Assembly (NCBI RefSeq): GCF_048553275.1
Contig: NZ_JBLZMW010000015.1
Location: forward strand, 1 to 64,000
DNA: 64,000 nt
Direction of reading: 5' to 3'
Source of the DNA: Pacificoceanicola sp048553275
GTDB lineage: Bacteria; Pseudomonadota; Alphaproteobacteria; Rhodobacterales; Rhodobacteraceae
A program made the translations under genes and the position numbers. Of this stretch, positions 41,580 through 51,161 are shown piece by piece. Positions within the stretch are counted from its first letter, which is position 1; every line of letters begins with the position of its first letter. The notes beneath the pieces are model-generated. The model did not search any database, was not told the DNA's origin, and worked only from the letters and a program-made list of their open reading frames with translations.

Positions 41580-42920
41580 ATGAAGACACGACCGCGTTTC
41601 ACTCTCTTCGCCATGATCCTTGCCATGCCGCTTGGATCGATCGCTGTGACCGCGTCTGCGCAAAATAACGGCTATGCGCCGGCCGATATTCCGCCGGAGA
41701 ACCATCTGCGTCTTGAGCAGATGCTGCGCATCGCGGGCTATCCGACCGGTCCGGTCGACGGCACGTTTGATGTGACGTCGAGCCGCGCGCTTTTCGCCTA
41801 TGGCCGCGAAAACGGCTATTGGCGGACCAAAGCCAATTTTACAATGGAAATTTACGACGCCCTGGCCGACCATGTGGCAATGATCGAACGGGGGGAGGTC
41901 AGCCAAATTCGCCCCAATTGGGAGGTCGAGGGATGGGAGCTGACGGATGCGTTGCGAAAGATCGGGTGCTATGGACCGAACTTCGATGAGAGTCGGGACG
42001 TGGACCGCCAGGCCCGCCGCGAGGCACAAGCGGCGACAGCGTTGGATGACCCATCGCTAACCCGCCTGGACATTGATTTCTCCTCCGGGATGGACGGTCG
42101 CGCGTATGTGAAAAAGGACTGCGCAAAACCGGAGCTGCGCATCTACGCCGACCTGTCGCGAGAACCTTCGCGCGGCGGGCTTGAGAAATTGATCGACCAA
42201 ATGGAGCGAAAGGCCGGGGTCTTTGATGAACCATGCGGTGACGTGCGGCAGGTAACGCTGACGACCTATGCGGAAGGCAATCGGATACTCGACTTTGAGT
42301 ACAATCTCTACGACGGAAATAGCACGAGCAGAGTAAACCCCGAGCGACATTCTCTCGGGGCAACGCGCGTCTTCGCCGCATGGGAGGCCGCAAGAAACGG
42401 CGATTTCGAGAGCCTTTCGAATGGCCTTGATGAGACCGCCTTCTTCGGAACACTTCGCAATGCAGATCTGATGCGTTCCATTCAGGACGGGTCCTACATG
42501 TCCATTGGAGCGAGCTCAAATTTCAAGCAAGGCCTGATTTTCGCGTGGCAGTGGTATTTGGAAGATTACCAGGACATCTGCATTCAAGGCGGCCTTGATA
42601 ATGTCACGGTCGAGGAGTTTACGGACGGCGGGATCCAGAAACTCACAAGTGGCTTGTCCCGATACCTTCAGACATCGACAAACACGCAAACCGGTGACGT
42701 GCGGGTGCAATACGCACTGACAATGAAAAACAAGTTTGCCGAGACTTACCTGGCTTCCGTCAATGGTGGGCTTCGTGTTGATTATGCCTATGCGATGAAG
42801 CCAGAGGTAAAGTCCATGCGGCAGGATCTGTCGGACATCATTCATTACTACCGGTGTTCGGGGAAGCTGGAAGCGTTCGAGGATCGCCTCACGGACGCTG
42901 CGCTCAAGCCGTTCAAATGA
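41580..42920 (+). CDS. Secreted protein with peptidoglycan-binding-like domain, 446 aa
   Basis: Signal peptide (residues 1-27, cleaved after ASA), then a PG-binding-1-like repeat (LRLEQMLRIAGYPTGPVDGTFDVTSSRALFAY region, residues 42-75), and a large domain of unknown type with Cys at GCYGPN, KDCAKP, EPCGDV, DICIQG and YRCSG. GAGG upstream supports the start. It stands alone. Function unknown; a cell-envelope role is likely. Confidence 0.72.
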   Translation: MKTRPRFTLFAMILAMPLGSIAVTASAQNNGYAPADIPPENHLRLEQMLRIAGYPTGPVDGTFDVTSSRALFAYGRENGYWRTKANFTMEIYDALADHVAMIERGEVSQIRPNWEVEGWELTDALRKIGCYGPNFDESRDVDRQARREAQAATALDDPSLTRLDIDFSSGMDGRAYVKKDCAKPELRIYADLSREPSRGGLEKLIDQMERKAGVFDEPCGDVRQVTLTTYAEGNRILDFEYNLYDGNSTSRVNPERHSLGATRVFAAWEAARNGDFESLSNGLDETAFFGTLRNADLMRSIQDGSYMSIGASSNFKQGLIFAWQWYLEDYQDICIQGGLDNVTVEEFTDGGIQKLTSGLSRYLQTSTNTQTGDVRVQYALTMKNKFAETYLASVNGGLRVDYAYAMKPEVKSMRQDLSDIIHYYRCSGKLEAFEDRLTDAALKPFK

Positions 42921-43014
42921 TCGACCGTTGGTGGGTCCGGTTCAGAAGGAACCATGGCCGTTACCCAACAAACCAAGTTGATCAACGCTGGGACCCGATA
43001 GACTAAGCCGTATC

Positions 43015-43060
43015 GCTGCTGCCCTTGGCGCCTTGGGAAATCCGCGCCAAGGGCAGCAGC
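43015..43060. repeat. Perfect 17-bp inverted repeat (large hairpin)
   Basis: GCTGCTGCCCTTGGCGC at 43015-43031 is exactly complementary to 43044-43060, with a 12-base loop. It lies between the 3' ends of two convergent genes, so it is probably a bidirectional transcription stop or RNA stabiliser although a T-run is lacking. Confidence 0.75.
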
Positions 43061-43188
43061 ACATGGAAGACAAGGTCATTCGGGTTACTCAGGCATTACC
43101 ATAATACCGATTATAGGATAAAGCATGCGTCCTTGAGCCATCATCGCCAACCTCCGCCCTCCGATCCCGCCGGGCCTGGTTTCGTGGG

Positions 43189-44106
43189 TCAGAGGCTGCG
43201 CAGAACCCGTTCGAAAACCATGGCTGCGGCCTGGTTCAATTCGCGTGTGTGATGGCGGATGACGAAATACGGTGAAACGGAAATCTCCTCCGCGACGTCG
43301 ATTGTCGTCATGCTGCCCGCAAAGCCGTCGCCTTCGAGAAGATCCGCCACCTCGCGCGATTGCGGCGAGATCGTATCGCTTGCGCTGATGGATGACAGAA
43401 CGATCAGCAAGGATGAGCTGTTGATCACGCGCGGCGGTGTCGGCTCCCCGGCGTTCAGAAAGGCCATCTCGACGGCCTGCCGGATCGGCGAGCCGCGTTC
43501 CTGAATCACCCAATCATAACTCAGCAGATCGCGCAGCCGAACGCCCGGGCGCCCGGCGAGTGGATGCCCCTTGCGCACCACAAGCCGCACTGTCTCGGCG
43601 CGCGCGGGATGAACGAGGAACTCGCGGCTGTCCTGCCATCCGGGAATGCGCGCCAGGATGAAATCGAACCGGCCTTCTTCCAATCCCCGGACCAGATCGC
43701 TCGACGGGCTCACGTCGATGCTGATCGCCATATCCGGAGCGGCGTCTCGGATCTGCTGAATCACCGGCATCAATATGCCCACCGCCGGGCCCGTCACCGC
43801 GCCGATCCGCACCTCACCCGCCTGCCCTTTGATCAGACCTTGCACTTCGGCTTCGAGGCTGTCGAGCTCGGACAAGACGACGCGCGCATGGCGCAGAAAG
43901 GCGCTGCCCACCGGGGTCACTTCCATACCCTTGGGCGTGCGCGTAAAGAGCGGCGCGGCCACGTCCCGTTCGATATCCGCAAGAATGCGCGACGCGGCGG
44001 GCTGTGACATGTTAAGCGCGCCGGCCGCGATCTGAATTTGACCGACCTCTGCAATCTTCAGGATCAGTTTCAGATGTGTCAGCTTGAGACGGCGCATCAG
44101 GTCCAT
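43189..44106 (-). CDS. LysR-family regulator, GbpR-like, 305 aa
   Basis: An N-terminal winged helix-turn-helix (LKLILKIAEVGQIQIAAGALNMSQPAASR region, residues 12-40) and a LysR effector domain. It faces the chvE-gguAB sugar transport genes with a 145-base divergent promoter region, the same arrangement as GbpR with chvE in Agrobacterium. It probably controls the transporter in response to the sugar. Confidence 0.85.
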   Translation of the reverse strand: MDLMRRLKLTHLKLILKIAEVGQIQIAAGALNMSQPAASRILADIERDVAAPLFTRTPKGMEVTPVGSAFLRHARVVLSELDSLEAEVQGLIKGQAGEVRIGAVTGPAVGILMPVIQQIRDAAPDMAISIDVSPSSDLVRGLEEGRFDFILARIPGWQDSREFLVHPARAETVRLVVRKGHPLAGRPGVRLRDLLSYDWVIQERGSPIRQAVEMAFLNAGEPTPPRVINSSSLLIVLSSISASDTISPQSREVADLLEGDGFAGSMTTIDVAEEISVSPYFVIRHHTRELNQAAAMVFERVLRSL

Positions 44107-44251
44107 ATTTCATACCAATAAAGTTATACCCTGCGCGCGCAATAGCATTTTACAGGTATGCACTTGCACAATAGTCATACGAATGGGTTAACAATACCCA
44201 GAACACCATGGTGCAGCGGTCGGGAGCCCTGCGCCCTCCGGGAGGTAAATA

Positions 44252-45304
44252 ATGAAACTCAAGACACTTCTGACCGCGGCCACCGCGGCCATCGCATTCG
44301 CATCCGCATCCTTTGCCGAAGGCAACGTGGGCATCGCCATGCCGACGAAATCCTCGGCCCGCTGGATCGCCGATGGCGACAACATGGTGAAAGAACTGGG
44401 AAAAGCCGGCTATGAAGCCGATCTTCAGTATGCCGAAGACGACATTCCGAACCAGCTCGCGCAGATCGAGAACATGATCACCAAGGGCGTCGACGTGCTC
44501 GTGATCGCCGCCATCGACGGCACCACGCTGTCGAACGCGCTGGAGAACGCAGCGGCCTCCGGCATTTACGTCATCGCCTATGACCGCCTGATCCGCGACA
44601 GCGGAAACGTCGACTACTACGCGACGTTCGACAACTTCAAGGTCGGCGTGCAGCAGGCGTCCAGCCTCGTCAGCGGTCTCAAGGAGCGTTTCGGCGAAGG
44701 CCCCTACAACGTTGAACTGTTCGGCGGCTCGCCCGACGACAACAACGCCTATTTCTTCTACAACGGCGCCATGTCCGTGCTCCAGCCGCTGATCGACGAT
44801 GGCTCCATCAACATCGTGTCCGGCCAGATGGGCATGGATACGGTCGGCACCCTGCGTTGGGACGGTGCCGTGGCACAGGCCCGCATGGATAACCTGCTCT
44901 CCGCTCACTACACTGATCGGCGCGTGCATGGCGTTCTGTCGCCCTATGACGGCCTGTCTATCGGTATCCTGTCTTCGCTCAAGGGCGTTGGCTATGGCTC
45001 CGGCGATATGCCGATGCCCATCGTCTCCGGTCAGGACGCGGAAGTGCAGTCGGTCAAATCCATCCTCGCAGGCGAGCAGTACTCGACCGTCTTCAAGGAC
45101 ACCCGCGAACTGGCACGCGTGACCGTTGGCATGGTCGATGCCCTTCTGGCTGGCGGCGAGCCGGAAATCAACGACACGACCACCTACGACAATGGCGTCA
45201 AGGTTGTTCCCTCCTACCTGCTTGAGCCGGTTTCGGTCGATGCAAGCAACTGGGAAGAGATCCTGATCGGCTCCGGCTACTACACCGAAGACCAGATCAA
45301 GTAA
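44252..45304 (+). CDS. chvE: Periplasmic sugar-binding protein, ChvE-like, 350 aa
   Basis: Signal peptide (1-22) and a periplasmic-binding-protein type 1 fold: VGIAMPTKSSARWIADGDNMVKEL, GVDVLVIAAIDGTTLSNALENA, YDRLIRDSGNVDYYATFDNFKVG, SGQDAEVQSVKSILAGEQYSTVFKDTRELA. This is the ChvE/multiple sugar receptor type (arabinose, xylose, glucose, galactose class). GGGAGGT seven bases upstream gives strong translation. First gene of the transporter operon. Confidence 0.9.
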   Translation: MKLKTLLTAATAAIAFASASFAEGNVGIAMPTKSSARWIADGDNMVKELGKAGYEADLQYAEDDIPNQLAQIENMITKGVDVLVIAAIDGTTLSNALENAAASGIYVIAYDRLIRDSGNVDYYATFDNFKVGVQQASSLVSGLKERFGEGPYNVELFGGSPDDNNAYFFYNGAMSVLQPLIDDGSINIVSGQMGMDTVGTLRWDGAVAQARMDNLLSAHYTDRRVHGVLSPYDGLSIGILSSLKGVGYGSGDMPMPIVSGQDAEVQSVKSILAGEQYSTVFKDTRELARVTVGMVDALLAGGEPEINDTTTYDNGVKVVPSYLLEPVSVDASNWEEILIGSGYYTEDQIK

Positions 45305-45428
45305 GCCTTACCGCTTTCACTCCCTGCGTTTGACGGACTGCCGGAGAACACGCATCACGAAAGTCGCGGGAAAGCGACCGCTGGCCAGCGCTTTTGTGAT
45401 CCCGGTCGTCCGCAAACGCATCCCAATG

Positions 45429-45464
45429 CCTGCCCCCTGCCCGCTCGTGCGGGATCGGGGCAGG
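45429..45464 (+). promoter_or_regulatory. Intercistronic stem-loop between chvE and gguA
   Basis: CCTGCCCC (45429-45436) pairs with GGGGCAGG (45457-45464) and encloses CCCGC/GCGGG with a TCGT loop. It has no T-run. Such hairpins after a binding-protein gene commonly protect its mRNA or reduce read-through, giving more binding protein than ATPase and permease. Confidence 0.6.
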
Positions 45465-45489
45465 CTCCTTTGCAAGTCAGGGGGCAAGC

Positions 45490-47010
45490 GTGACACCGCT
45501 TCTCGAAATGCGCGCCATCACCAAGACCTTTCCGGGCGTCAAAGCGCTCGATCAGGTCAATCTGCAGGTGATGGACGGCGAAATCCACGCCATCTGCGGC
45601 GAAAACGGCGCCGGGAAATCCACGCTGATGAAGGTGCTTTCGGGCGTCTATCCGGCGGGCGATTACGACGGCGAAATCCATTATTCGGGCGAATTGGCCC
45701 AATTCCGCGACATCACCGACAGCGAAGAGCGCGGCATCATCATCATTCACCAGGAACTGGCCCTTGTGCCGCTCCTGTCGATCGCGGAAAATCTTTTCCT
45801 CGGCAACGAACGCGCCAAGTCCGGCGTGATCGACTGGCGTGACACCTTCCGCCGCACCGAAGAGCTGTTGAAGAAGGTCGGCCTCAGGGAGGCCCCGGCC
45901 ACCCGGATCGAACAGCTCGGCGTCGGCAAGCAACAGCTTGTGGAGATCGCCAAGGCGCTGTCCAAGGAAGTCCGCCTGCTCATCCTCGATGAGCCGACCG
46001 CCGCCCTGTCCGAGAGCGACAGCCAGGCCCTTCTGGATCTGATGCTGGAGCTCAAACAGCAGGGCGTCACCCAGATCATCATCAGCCACAAGCTTAACGA
46101 GGTGCGCCGCGTCGCCGACACCGTGACCGTCATCCGCGACGGCACGTCCGTCAGCACCATGACGGCGGCCGCGGGCGATATCACCGAGGACCGCATCGTG
46201 CGCGACATGGTGGGCCGCGACATGTCGGACCGCTATCCCGCGCGCCCGCGCAATCCCGGCGATGTGCTGATGGAGGTCCGGGACTGGAACGTCTGGCACC
46301 CCGATCACGCCGAAAGGCAGGTCATCACCGATGTCAATTTCACCGTCCGCAAGGGCGAGGTTGTCGGCATTGCGGGGCTTATGGGTGCGGGCCGCACCGA
46401 GCTGGCCATGTCGATCTTCGGACGCAGCTACGGGCGCAACATCTCCGGCTCCGTCACGCTCCGCGGGCAGCCTGCGGATGTCTCCGAAATCGACCGCGCC
46501 ATCAAAGCGGGCCTCGCCTATGTCACCGAGGACCGCAAATCGCTCGGCCTGGTGCTGGATGAAGACATCCAGACAAACATCACGCTGGCCAACCTGCCCG
46601 GCGTGTCCTCGGCAGGTGTCATCAACGAGCGTGAGGAAACCACCGTCGCGGAAAAATATCGCAAGGCGATGAACATCCGCACACCTTCGGTGTTTCAGAA
46701 GGTCATCAACCTGTCCGGCGGCAACCAGCAAAAGGTGGTCCTGTCGAAATGGCTCTTTGCCGGGCCGGAGGTGCTGATCCTCGACGAGCCGACACGCGGC
46801 ATCGACGTTGGCGCCAAATTCGAAATCTACAACATCATCAACGATCTGGCCGCACAGGAAAAAGGGGTCGTGATGATCTCTTCGGAAATGCCCGAACTCT
46901 TGGGCATGTGCGACCGGATTTATGTCATGAACGAAGGCGAACTTGTCGGCGAACTCACTGCCGACGAGGCCAGCCAGGAGCGCATCATGTCGCTCATTGT
47001 CACAGATTAA
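45490..47010 (+). CDS. gguA: Sugar ABC transporter ATPase, GguA/MmsA-like, 506 aa
   Basis: Two ABC domains in one chain: Walker A GENGAGKST (about residue 41), signature LGVGKQQLVEIAK, Walker B LLILDEPTAAL in the first; LMGAGRTEL, NLSGGNQQKV and LILDEPTRGID in the second. It powers the ChvE-GguB sugar importer. GTG start with AGGGGG upstream. Confidence 0.92.
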   Translation: MTPLLEMRAITKTFPGVKALDQVNLQVMDGEIHAICGENGAGKSTLMKVLSGVYPAGDYDGEIHYSGELAQFRDITDSEERGIIIIHQELALVPLLSIAENLFLGNERAKSGVIDWRDTFRRTEELLKKVGLREAPATRIEQLGVGKQQLVEIAKALSKEVRLLILDEPTAALSESDSQALLDLMLELKQQGVTQIIISHKLNEVRRVADTVTVIRDGTSVSTMTAAAGDITEDRIVRDMVGRDMSDRYPARPRNPGDVLMEVRDWNVWHPDHAERQVITDVNFTVRKGEVVGIAGLMGAGRTELAMSIFGRSYGRNISGSVTLRGQPADVSEIDRAIKAGLAYVTEDRKSLGLVLDEDIQTNITLANLPGVSSAGVINEREETTVAEKYRKAMNIRTPSVFQKVINLSGGNQQKVVLSKWLFAGPEVLILDEPTRGIDVGAKFEIYNIINDLAAQEKGVVMISSEMPELLGMCDRIYVMNEGELVGELTADEASQERIMSLIVTD

Positions 47011-47022
47011 GGAGGGGCCGGG

Positions 47023-48243
47023 ATGGACCAACAGACAGGCACCGCACAGGCCCGCGGTATGGGCTACTACTTCAAACACCACCTGCGGGAATACGGCCTT
47101 CTGATCGCTCTCATCGCGATCATGCTGTTTTTCCAGGTGGTCACGGACGGCACGCTGCTCAAGCCCGTGAACATCACCAACCTGTTCTTGCAGAACAGTT
47201 ATATCATCATCATGGCGCTTGGCATGCTGGTGGTCATCGTCTCCGGCAATATCGACCTGTCCGTCGGGTCCGTGATGGGCTTCATCGGCGCCTTTGCCGC
47301 CGTTCTGATCGTCGATATGGAACAACCGGTCTGGCTCGCCATCATCGCATCGCTGATCATGGGGACGCTGATCGGCGCGGCACAGGGCTACTTTGTCGCC
47401 TATTGGAAGATCCCGTCGTTCATCGTCACCCTGGCTGGGATGCTGGTCTTCCGTGGCGCCTCGCTCTGGCTGCTCGAAGGCCAGTCGCTCGGCCCCTTCC
47501 CCCGCGACTTCCAGAGCCTGTCCACCGGGTTCGTCGGCGACATCTTCCCTGCCGCCATGACATCGCCACTGGCCGGGATCGCGGGCACCCGCAACTTCAA
47601 CGGCCTCGCCATGGCGCTTGGTCTGATCGCTGTTGCGGTGATCGTGTACATCGGCCTGCGCGACCGGGCACGAAACAAGCAATACGGCATCGAGGGTGAG
47701 CCGCGCGCCTTCTTCGTGGCCCGCAACGTGGTGGTCGGCATCGCGCTGCTCTTCGTCACCTTCAAGCTGGCCACCTTCCGCGGCCTGCCGAACGTGCTGA
47801 TTTCGATGGCCGTGCTGACCATCATCTATGCCTTTCTGACCGCCAACACGACCATCGGCCGCCGCATCTACGCCCTTGGCGGCAACGAAAAGGCCGCCAA
47901 ATTGTCCGGCATCAAGACCGAACGGCTGACCTTTCTGGCGTTTGCGAACATGGGGCTCCTGGCTGCGCTTGCCGGGCTGATCTTTGCCGCGCGCCTCAAC
48001 ACCGCGACGCCCAAAGCCGGTTTCGCGGTCGAGCTTGACGTGATCGCGGCGGTGTTCATCGGCGGCGCGTCCATGTCCGGCGGATCTGGCAAGGTCGTCG
48101 GCGCGGTCGTTGGCGCGTTTATCATGGGGGTGATGAACAACGGCATGTCGATCGTCGGCATCGGCATCGACTATCAGCAGATGATCAAGGGCCTGGTGCT
48201 TCTGGCCGCCGTCTTCTTCGACGTCTACAACCGCTCGAAGTAA
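47023..48243 (+). CDS. gguB: Sugar ABC transporter permease, GguB/MmsB-like, 406 aa
   Basis: A membrane protein with about ten helices of the ribose/xylose permease family (GNIDLSVGSVMGF, LAGMLVFRGASLWLL, ALGGNEKAAKLSGI, FIGGASMSGGSGKVVGAVVGAFIMG). It starts 12 bases after gguA with GGAGGGG upstream. It forms the pore of the ChvE-GguA system. Confidence 0.92.
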   Translation: MDQQTGTAQARGMGYYFKHHLREYGLLIALIAIMLFFQVVTDGTLLKPVNITNLFLQNSYIIIMALGMLVVIVSGNIDLSVGSVMGFIGAFAAVLIVDMEQPVWLAIIASLIMGTLIGAAQGYFVAYWKIPSFIVTLAGMLVFRGASLWLLEGQSLGPFPRDFQSLSTGFVGDIFPAAMTSPLAGIAGTRNFNGLAMALGLIAVAVIVYIGLRDRARNKQYGIEGEPRAFFVARNVVVGIALLFVTFKLATFRGLPNVLISMAVLTIIYAFLTANTTIGRRIYALGGNEKAAKLSGIKTERLTFLAFANMGLLAALAGLIFAARLNTATPKAGFAVELDVIAAVFIGGASMSGGSGKVVGAVVGAFIMGVMNNGMSIVGIGIDYQQMIKGLVLLAAVFFDVYNRSK

Positions 48244-48267
48244 GGGCTGCAACCCTCTGAAACGCCA

Positions 48268-48295
48268 AGGCCCCGGAGCGATCCGGGGCCTTTTT
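48268..48295 (+). terminator. Terminator of the chvE-gguAB operon
   Basis: AGGCCCCGGA (48268-48277) pairs with TCCGGGGCCT (48282-48291), followed by TTTTT. Clear intrinsic terminator 24 bases after the gguB stop. Confidence 0.88.
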
Positions 48296-48348
48296 GCGTC
48301 CTGCCTCGCAGCCCCGGACCTGATCCCGGGCCACGCTCTGGAGCGCGC

Positions 48349-49692
48349 TCAGCGCGGCCCCATCTCCGCCACCTGCCGCTTGCGCAGGTCGACCACGTCG
48401 AGGTCGTCGGTAAACGTCACATCCGACATCCGCACAACAGTATCGCGCGGCACGTCCCGGATCAGTTTCACATGATGCGCCAGCCCCATGGGCAGCGCGT
48501 CCACCGCCACCGATTGCGCCGCCGGGATCGCCTTGGCCCAGGTGGCAAAGCCGCCCTCCCCGTCCAGGTAGCTGCCCGCCGTCAGATCGCTCTTTGCCGT
48601 CGCCACCGCATCGCCCCGGAACTCTCTCGACGATCCTGTCGGCTCGCCGCGCAGCACGGCCGACAGCACGGACACAGAGGTCTCAAGGCCGATCAAATGG
48701 AAGGGCCGCCACATCGAGCCATACCAGCCGCTGTCATCGGTCAGCAGGCCGTATTGCTCGAAACAGCCGCGCGTGTACTCATCCGGCGCGCGGAAGGTCA
48801 CGAACATGCCGTACTGGATGTTGTTGAAAACCTTGCGCCCGTCCGGCTCCACACTTGCGGCGATATCCACCAACCCGCTCTTGGGCAGACGCCCGCCCTC
48901 GGACGCCGGTTTGAACACACCGGCAAGGTCGTGCAGCCCCGTGGGATAGAACGCCAGACCGTCATCGGGACAATCAAGGCCCGTACCATTGGCCACCGCT
49001 GCCATCTCGATGGCCGCCTTCGTGCCATCGGTGAAACTGTTGTACATCTTGGGGTTGAAGTCGCCCTTGGCGACAAACTCCTCGGACCAGCCGAAATAGC
49101 CCCAGACCGTATCCGGCGTGCTGTAACGGAATTCAGGGCGGAAATTCATGCCCTTACCGGCGGATGTTAATTCAAAGCCGCAAGAGCGGCACCAATCCAC
49201 CAACTCGCAGATGAAGGCCGGTTGATCGCCATAGGCCATGGAATAGACAAGGCCCTTTTCCCGGGCCATCCGCCCCAGGATGGGCCCGACCATGACATCC
49301 GCCTCGACATTGACCATGACGATGTGCTTGTTGCCTTCGATCGCCATCAGCGCGTGCCGTGTCCCGGCCAGCGGATGCCCCGTCGCCTCGATGATGCACT
49401 CGATCCCGTCGAAGGCACACAGATCGGCGGCGCTGTCGGTGACAAAGGTCTTGCCCGTGTCCATCGCGTCGCCAAGCGACGTTGCCGAATACTCATCCTC
49501 TTCCCAGCCGGTCCGCTTCAGCGAGCCGCGCACCTTGCCAACGTCCAGATCCGCAACGCCCACAACATGATAGCCCGCGATCTTGCGCGCCTGCGCCAGC
49601 ACCATGGAGCCGAACTTTCCCGCCCCGATCAGACCAACGCGAACGGGTTTCCCCGCCGCTGCGCGTTCGGCCAGCATCGCATGCAAATTCAT
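48349..49692 (-). CDS. NAD(P)-dependent oxidoreductase with SAF-type domain, 447 aa
   Basis: A Rossmann N-terminus (VGLIGAGKFGSMVL, residues 19-32), a homoserine-dehydrogenase-like middle (IECIIEATGHPLAGTRHALMAI, HIVMVNVEADVMVGP) and a C-terminal SAF domain (about 375-440, LIRDVPRDTVVRMSDV). The family is found in sugar and sugar-acid catabolic gene sets, but the reaction is not established. It lies next to the ChvE transporter, on the opposite strand, so a role in using the same sugar is possible. Confidence 0.8.
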   Translation of the reverse strand: MNLHAMLAERAAAGKPVRVGLIGAGKFGSMVLAQARKIAGYHVVGVADLDVGKVRGSLKRTGWEEDEYSATSLGDAMDTGKTFVTDSAADLCAFDGIECIIEATGHPLAGTRHALMAIEGNKHIVMVNVEADVMVGPILGRMAREKGLVYSMAYGDQPAFICELVDWCRSCGFELTSAGKGMNFRPEFRYSTPDTVWGYFGWSEEFVAKGDFNPKMYNSFTDGTKAAIEMAAVANGTGLDCPDDGLAFYPTGLHDLAGVFKPASEGGRLPKSGLVDIAASVEPDGRKVFNNIQYGMFVTFRAPDEYTRGCFEQYGLLTDDSGWYGSMWRPFHLIGLETSVSVLSAVLRGEPTGSSREFRGDAVATAKSDLTAGSYLDGEGGFATWAKAIPAAQSVAVDALPMGLAHHVKLIRDVPRDTVVRMSDVTFTDDLDVVDLRKRQVAEMGPR

Positions 49693-49735
49693 TGAATCTC
49701 TCCTCCAGATCTCTGCGCAACTACACCCCCGCGCA

Positions 49736-49770
49736 GCAAAAAGGGCAAGGTCCGCACCCTGCCCTTTTGC
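49736..49770 (-). terminator. Terminator after gcdH
   Basis: On the minus strand AAAAGGGCA pairs with TGCCCTTTT, followed by T residues and TGCTGCG. It ends the gcdH transcript before the oxidoreductase gene. Confidence 0.7.
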
Positions 49771-49793
49771 TTAACCTAACCCAAAGCCTGGCT

Positions 49794-51026
49794 TCAGAAA
49801 AATGCCTGCAATCCCGTCTGCGCCCGGCCAAGGATCAGCGCATGCACATCATGAGTGCCCTCATAGGTGTTCACGGTCTCAAGGTTCACCATGTGCCGGA
49901 TGACCTGGAATTCGCCGGAAATCCCGTTGCCGCCGTGCATGTCCCGCGCCATCCGCGCGATATCCAGCGCCTTGCCACAGTTGTTGCGTTTGAGAATGCT
50001 GATCATCTCCGGCGCGGCCTGTGCCTCGTCCATCAAACGTCCCACCCGCAGGCAGCCCTGAAGCCCGAGGCTGATCTCGGTCTGCATATCGGCCAGTTTC
50101 TTCTGGAACAACTGTGTCTGGGCGATCGGCCTGCCGAATTGCACCCGGTCGAGGCCATATTGCCGCGCCGCATGCCAGCAGAACTCCGCCGCGCCAAGCA
50201 CGCCCCAGCTGATGCCATAGCGCGCGCGGTTGAGACAGCCAAACGGCCCTTTCAGCCCCTCGACATGCGGCAAGAGCGCCTCCTCGCCCACTTCGACGCC
50301 ATCCATGACAATCTCGCCGGTGACGCTCGCGCGCAGGCTCAGCTTCTTGCCGATCTTCGGCGCGGACAGACCCTTTGCGCCCTTCTCAAGAACGAATCCC
50401 CGGATCTTGCCGCCATGCGCTTCGGACTTGGCCCAGACCACGAAGACGTCGGCAATCGGCGCGTTGGAAATCCACATCTTCGCGCCATTGAGCACATAGC
50501 CGCCGTCCGTCTTCCTGGCCGTGGTCTTCATGCCGCCGGGATCGCTGCCCGCGTCCGGCTCCGTCAGGCCGAAACAGCCGATCCACGCGCCGCTGGCCAG
50601 CTTCGGCAGATATTTCTGACGCTGCGCCTCGGAGCCATAGGCATAGATCGGATACATCACGAGGCTCGATTGCACACTCATCATCGAGCGATAGCCGGAA
50701 TCGACCCGCTCGACCTCCCGCGCCACGAGGCCGTAGGACACATAAGACGCGCCAATGCCGCCATATTCCTCCGGAACCGTCACCCCAAGCAGGCCCATGC
50801 CGCCCATCTCGGCAAAGATCTCCGGATCGACGGTCTCTTCCTCGAAAGCCTGGATCACCCGTGGCGCGAGCTTTTCCTGCGCGAAGGCGCGCGCGCCCTC
50901 GGACAGCATCCGCTCTTCCTCGCTCAGCTGGTCATTGAGGCGGAAGGCATCCTCCCAATCGAACCGCCCAAGTTCAGGCGCGTCCTTGGGTTTCAGTTTC
51001 GGGGCATTGGGGCTTTGATCGTTCAT
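49794..51026 (-). CDS. gcdH: Glutaryl-CoA dehydrogenase-type acyl-CoA dehydrogenase, 410 aa
   Basis: An FAD acyl-CoA dehydrogenase with family motifs: FGLTEPDAGSDPGGMKTTAR, KMWISNAPIADVFVVWAK and the C-terminal catalytic Glu region VNTYEGTHDVHALILGRAQTG (Glu in YEGTHD). The overall sequence (FDWEDAFRLNDQLSEEERM) matches glutaryl-CoA dehydrogenases of lysine and tryptophan breakdown, which yield crotonyl-CoA. GGAGG six bases before ATG 51026. Confidence 0.9.
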   Translation of the reverse strand: MNDQSPNAPKLKPKDAPELGRFDWEDAFRLNDQLSEEERMLSEGARAFAQEKLAPRVIQAFEEETVDPEIFAEMGGMGLLGVTVPEEYGGIGASYVSYGLVAREVERVDSGYRSMMSVQSSLVMYPIYAYGSEAQRQKYLPKLASGAWIGCFGLTEPDAGSDPGGMKTTARKTDGGYVLNGAKMWISNAPIADVFVVWAKSEAHGGKIRGFVLEKGAKGLSAPKIGKKLSLRASVTGEIVMDGVEVGEEALLPHVEGLKGPFGCLNRARYGISWGVLGAAEFCWHAARQYGLDRVQFGRPIAQTQLFQKKLADMQTEISLGLQGCLRVGRLMDEAQAAPEMISILKRNNCGKALDIARMARDMHGGNGISGEFQVIRHMVNLETVNTYEGTHDVHALILGRAQTGLQAFF

Positions 51027-51101
51027 GGCATCCTCCAGATTATTGACGCGCAGCATACCGCTCCGCGTCCCGAGACACAGCCCCACAGCGCCCCCCACAC
51101 A

Positions 51102-51141
51102 TAAAAAAGCCCCGGTCCCGCAATCGCGCGGAACCGGGGCT
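51102..51141 (-). terminator. Terminator of the cox-type operon
   Basis: AGCCCCGGT (51108-51116) pairs with ACCGGGGCT (51133-51141); read on the minus strand the hairpin is followed by TTTTTTAT. It marks the end of the coxG-S-L-M transcript. Confidence 0.85.
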
Positions 51142-51161
51142 GGTCTTCGAACCCGAAAGGC

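Noticed and set aside
45355..48252. A 965-codon open frame on the minus strand
   Set aside because: It lies antisense to chvE-gguA-gguB, whose proteins are unmistakable. Its translation is low-complexity, rich in Asp, His and Gly, as expected for a shadow frame in GC-rich DNA.
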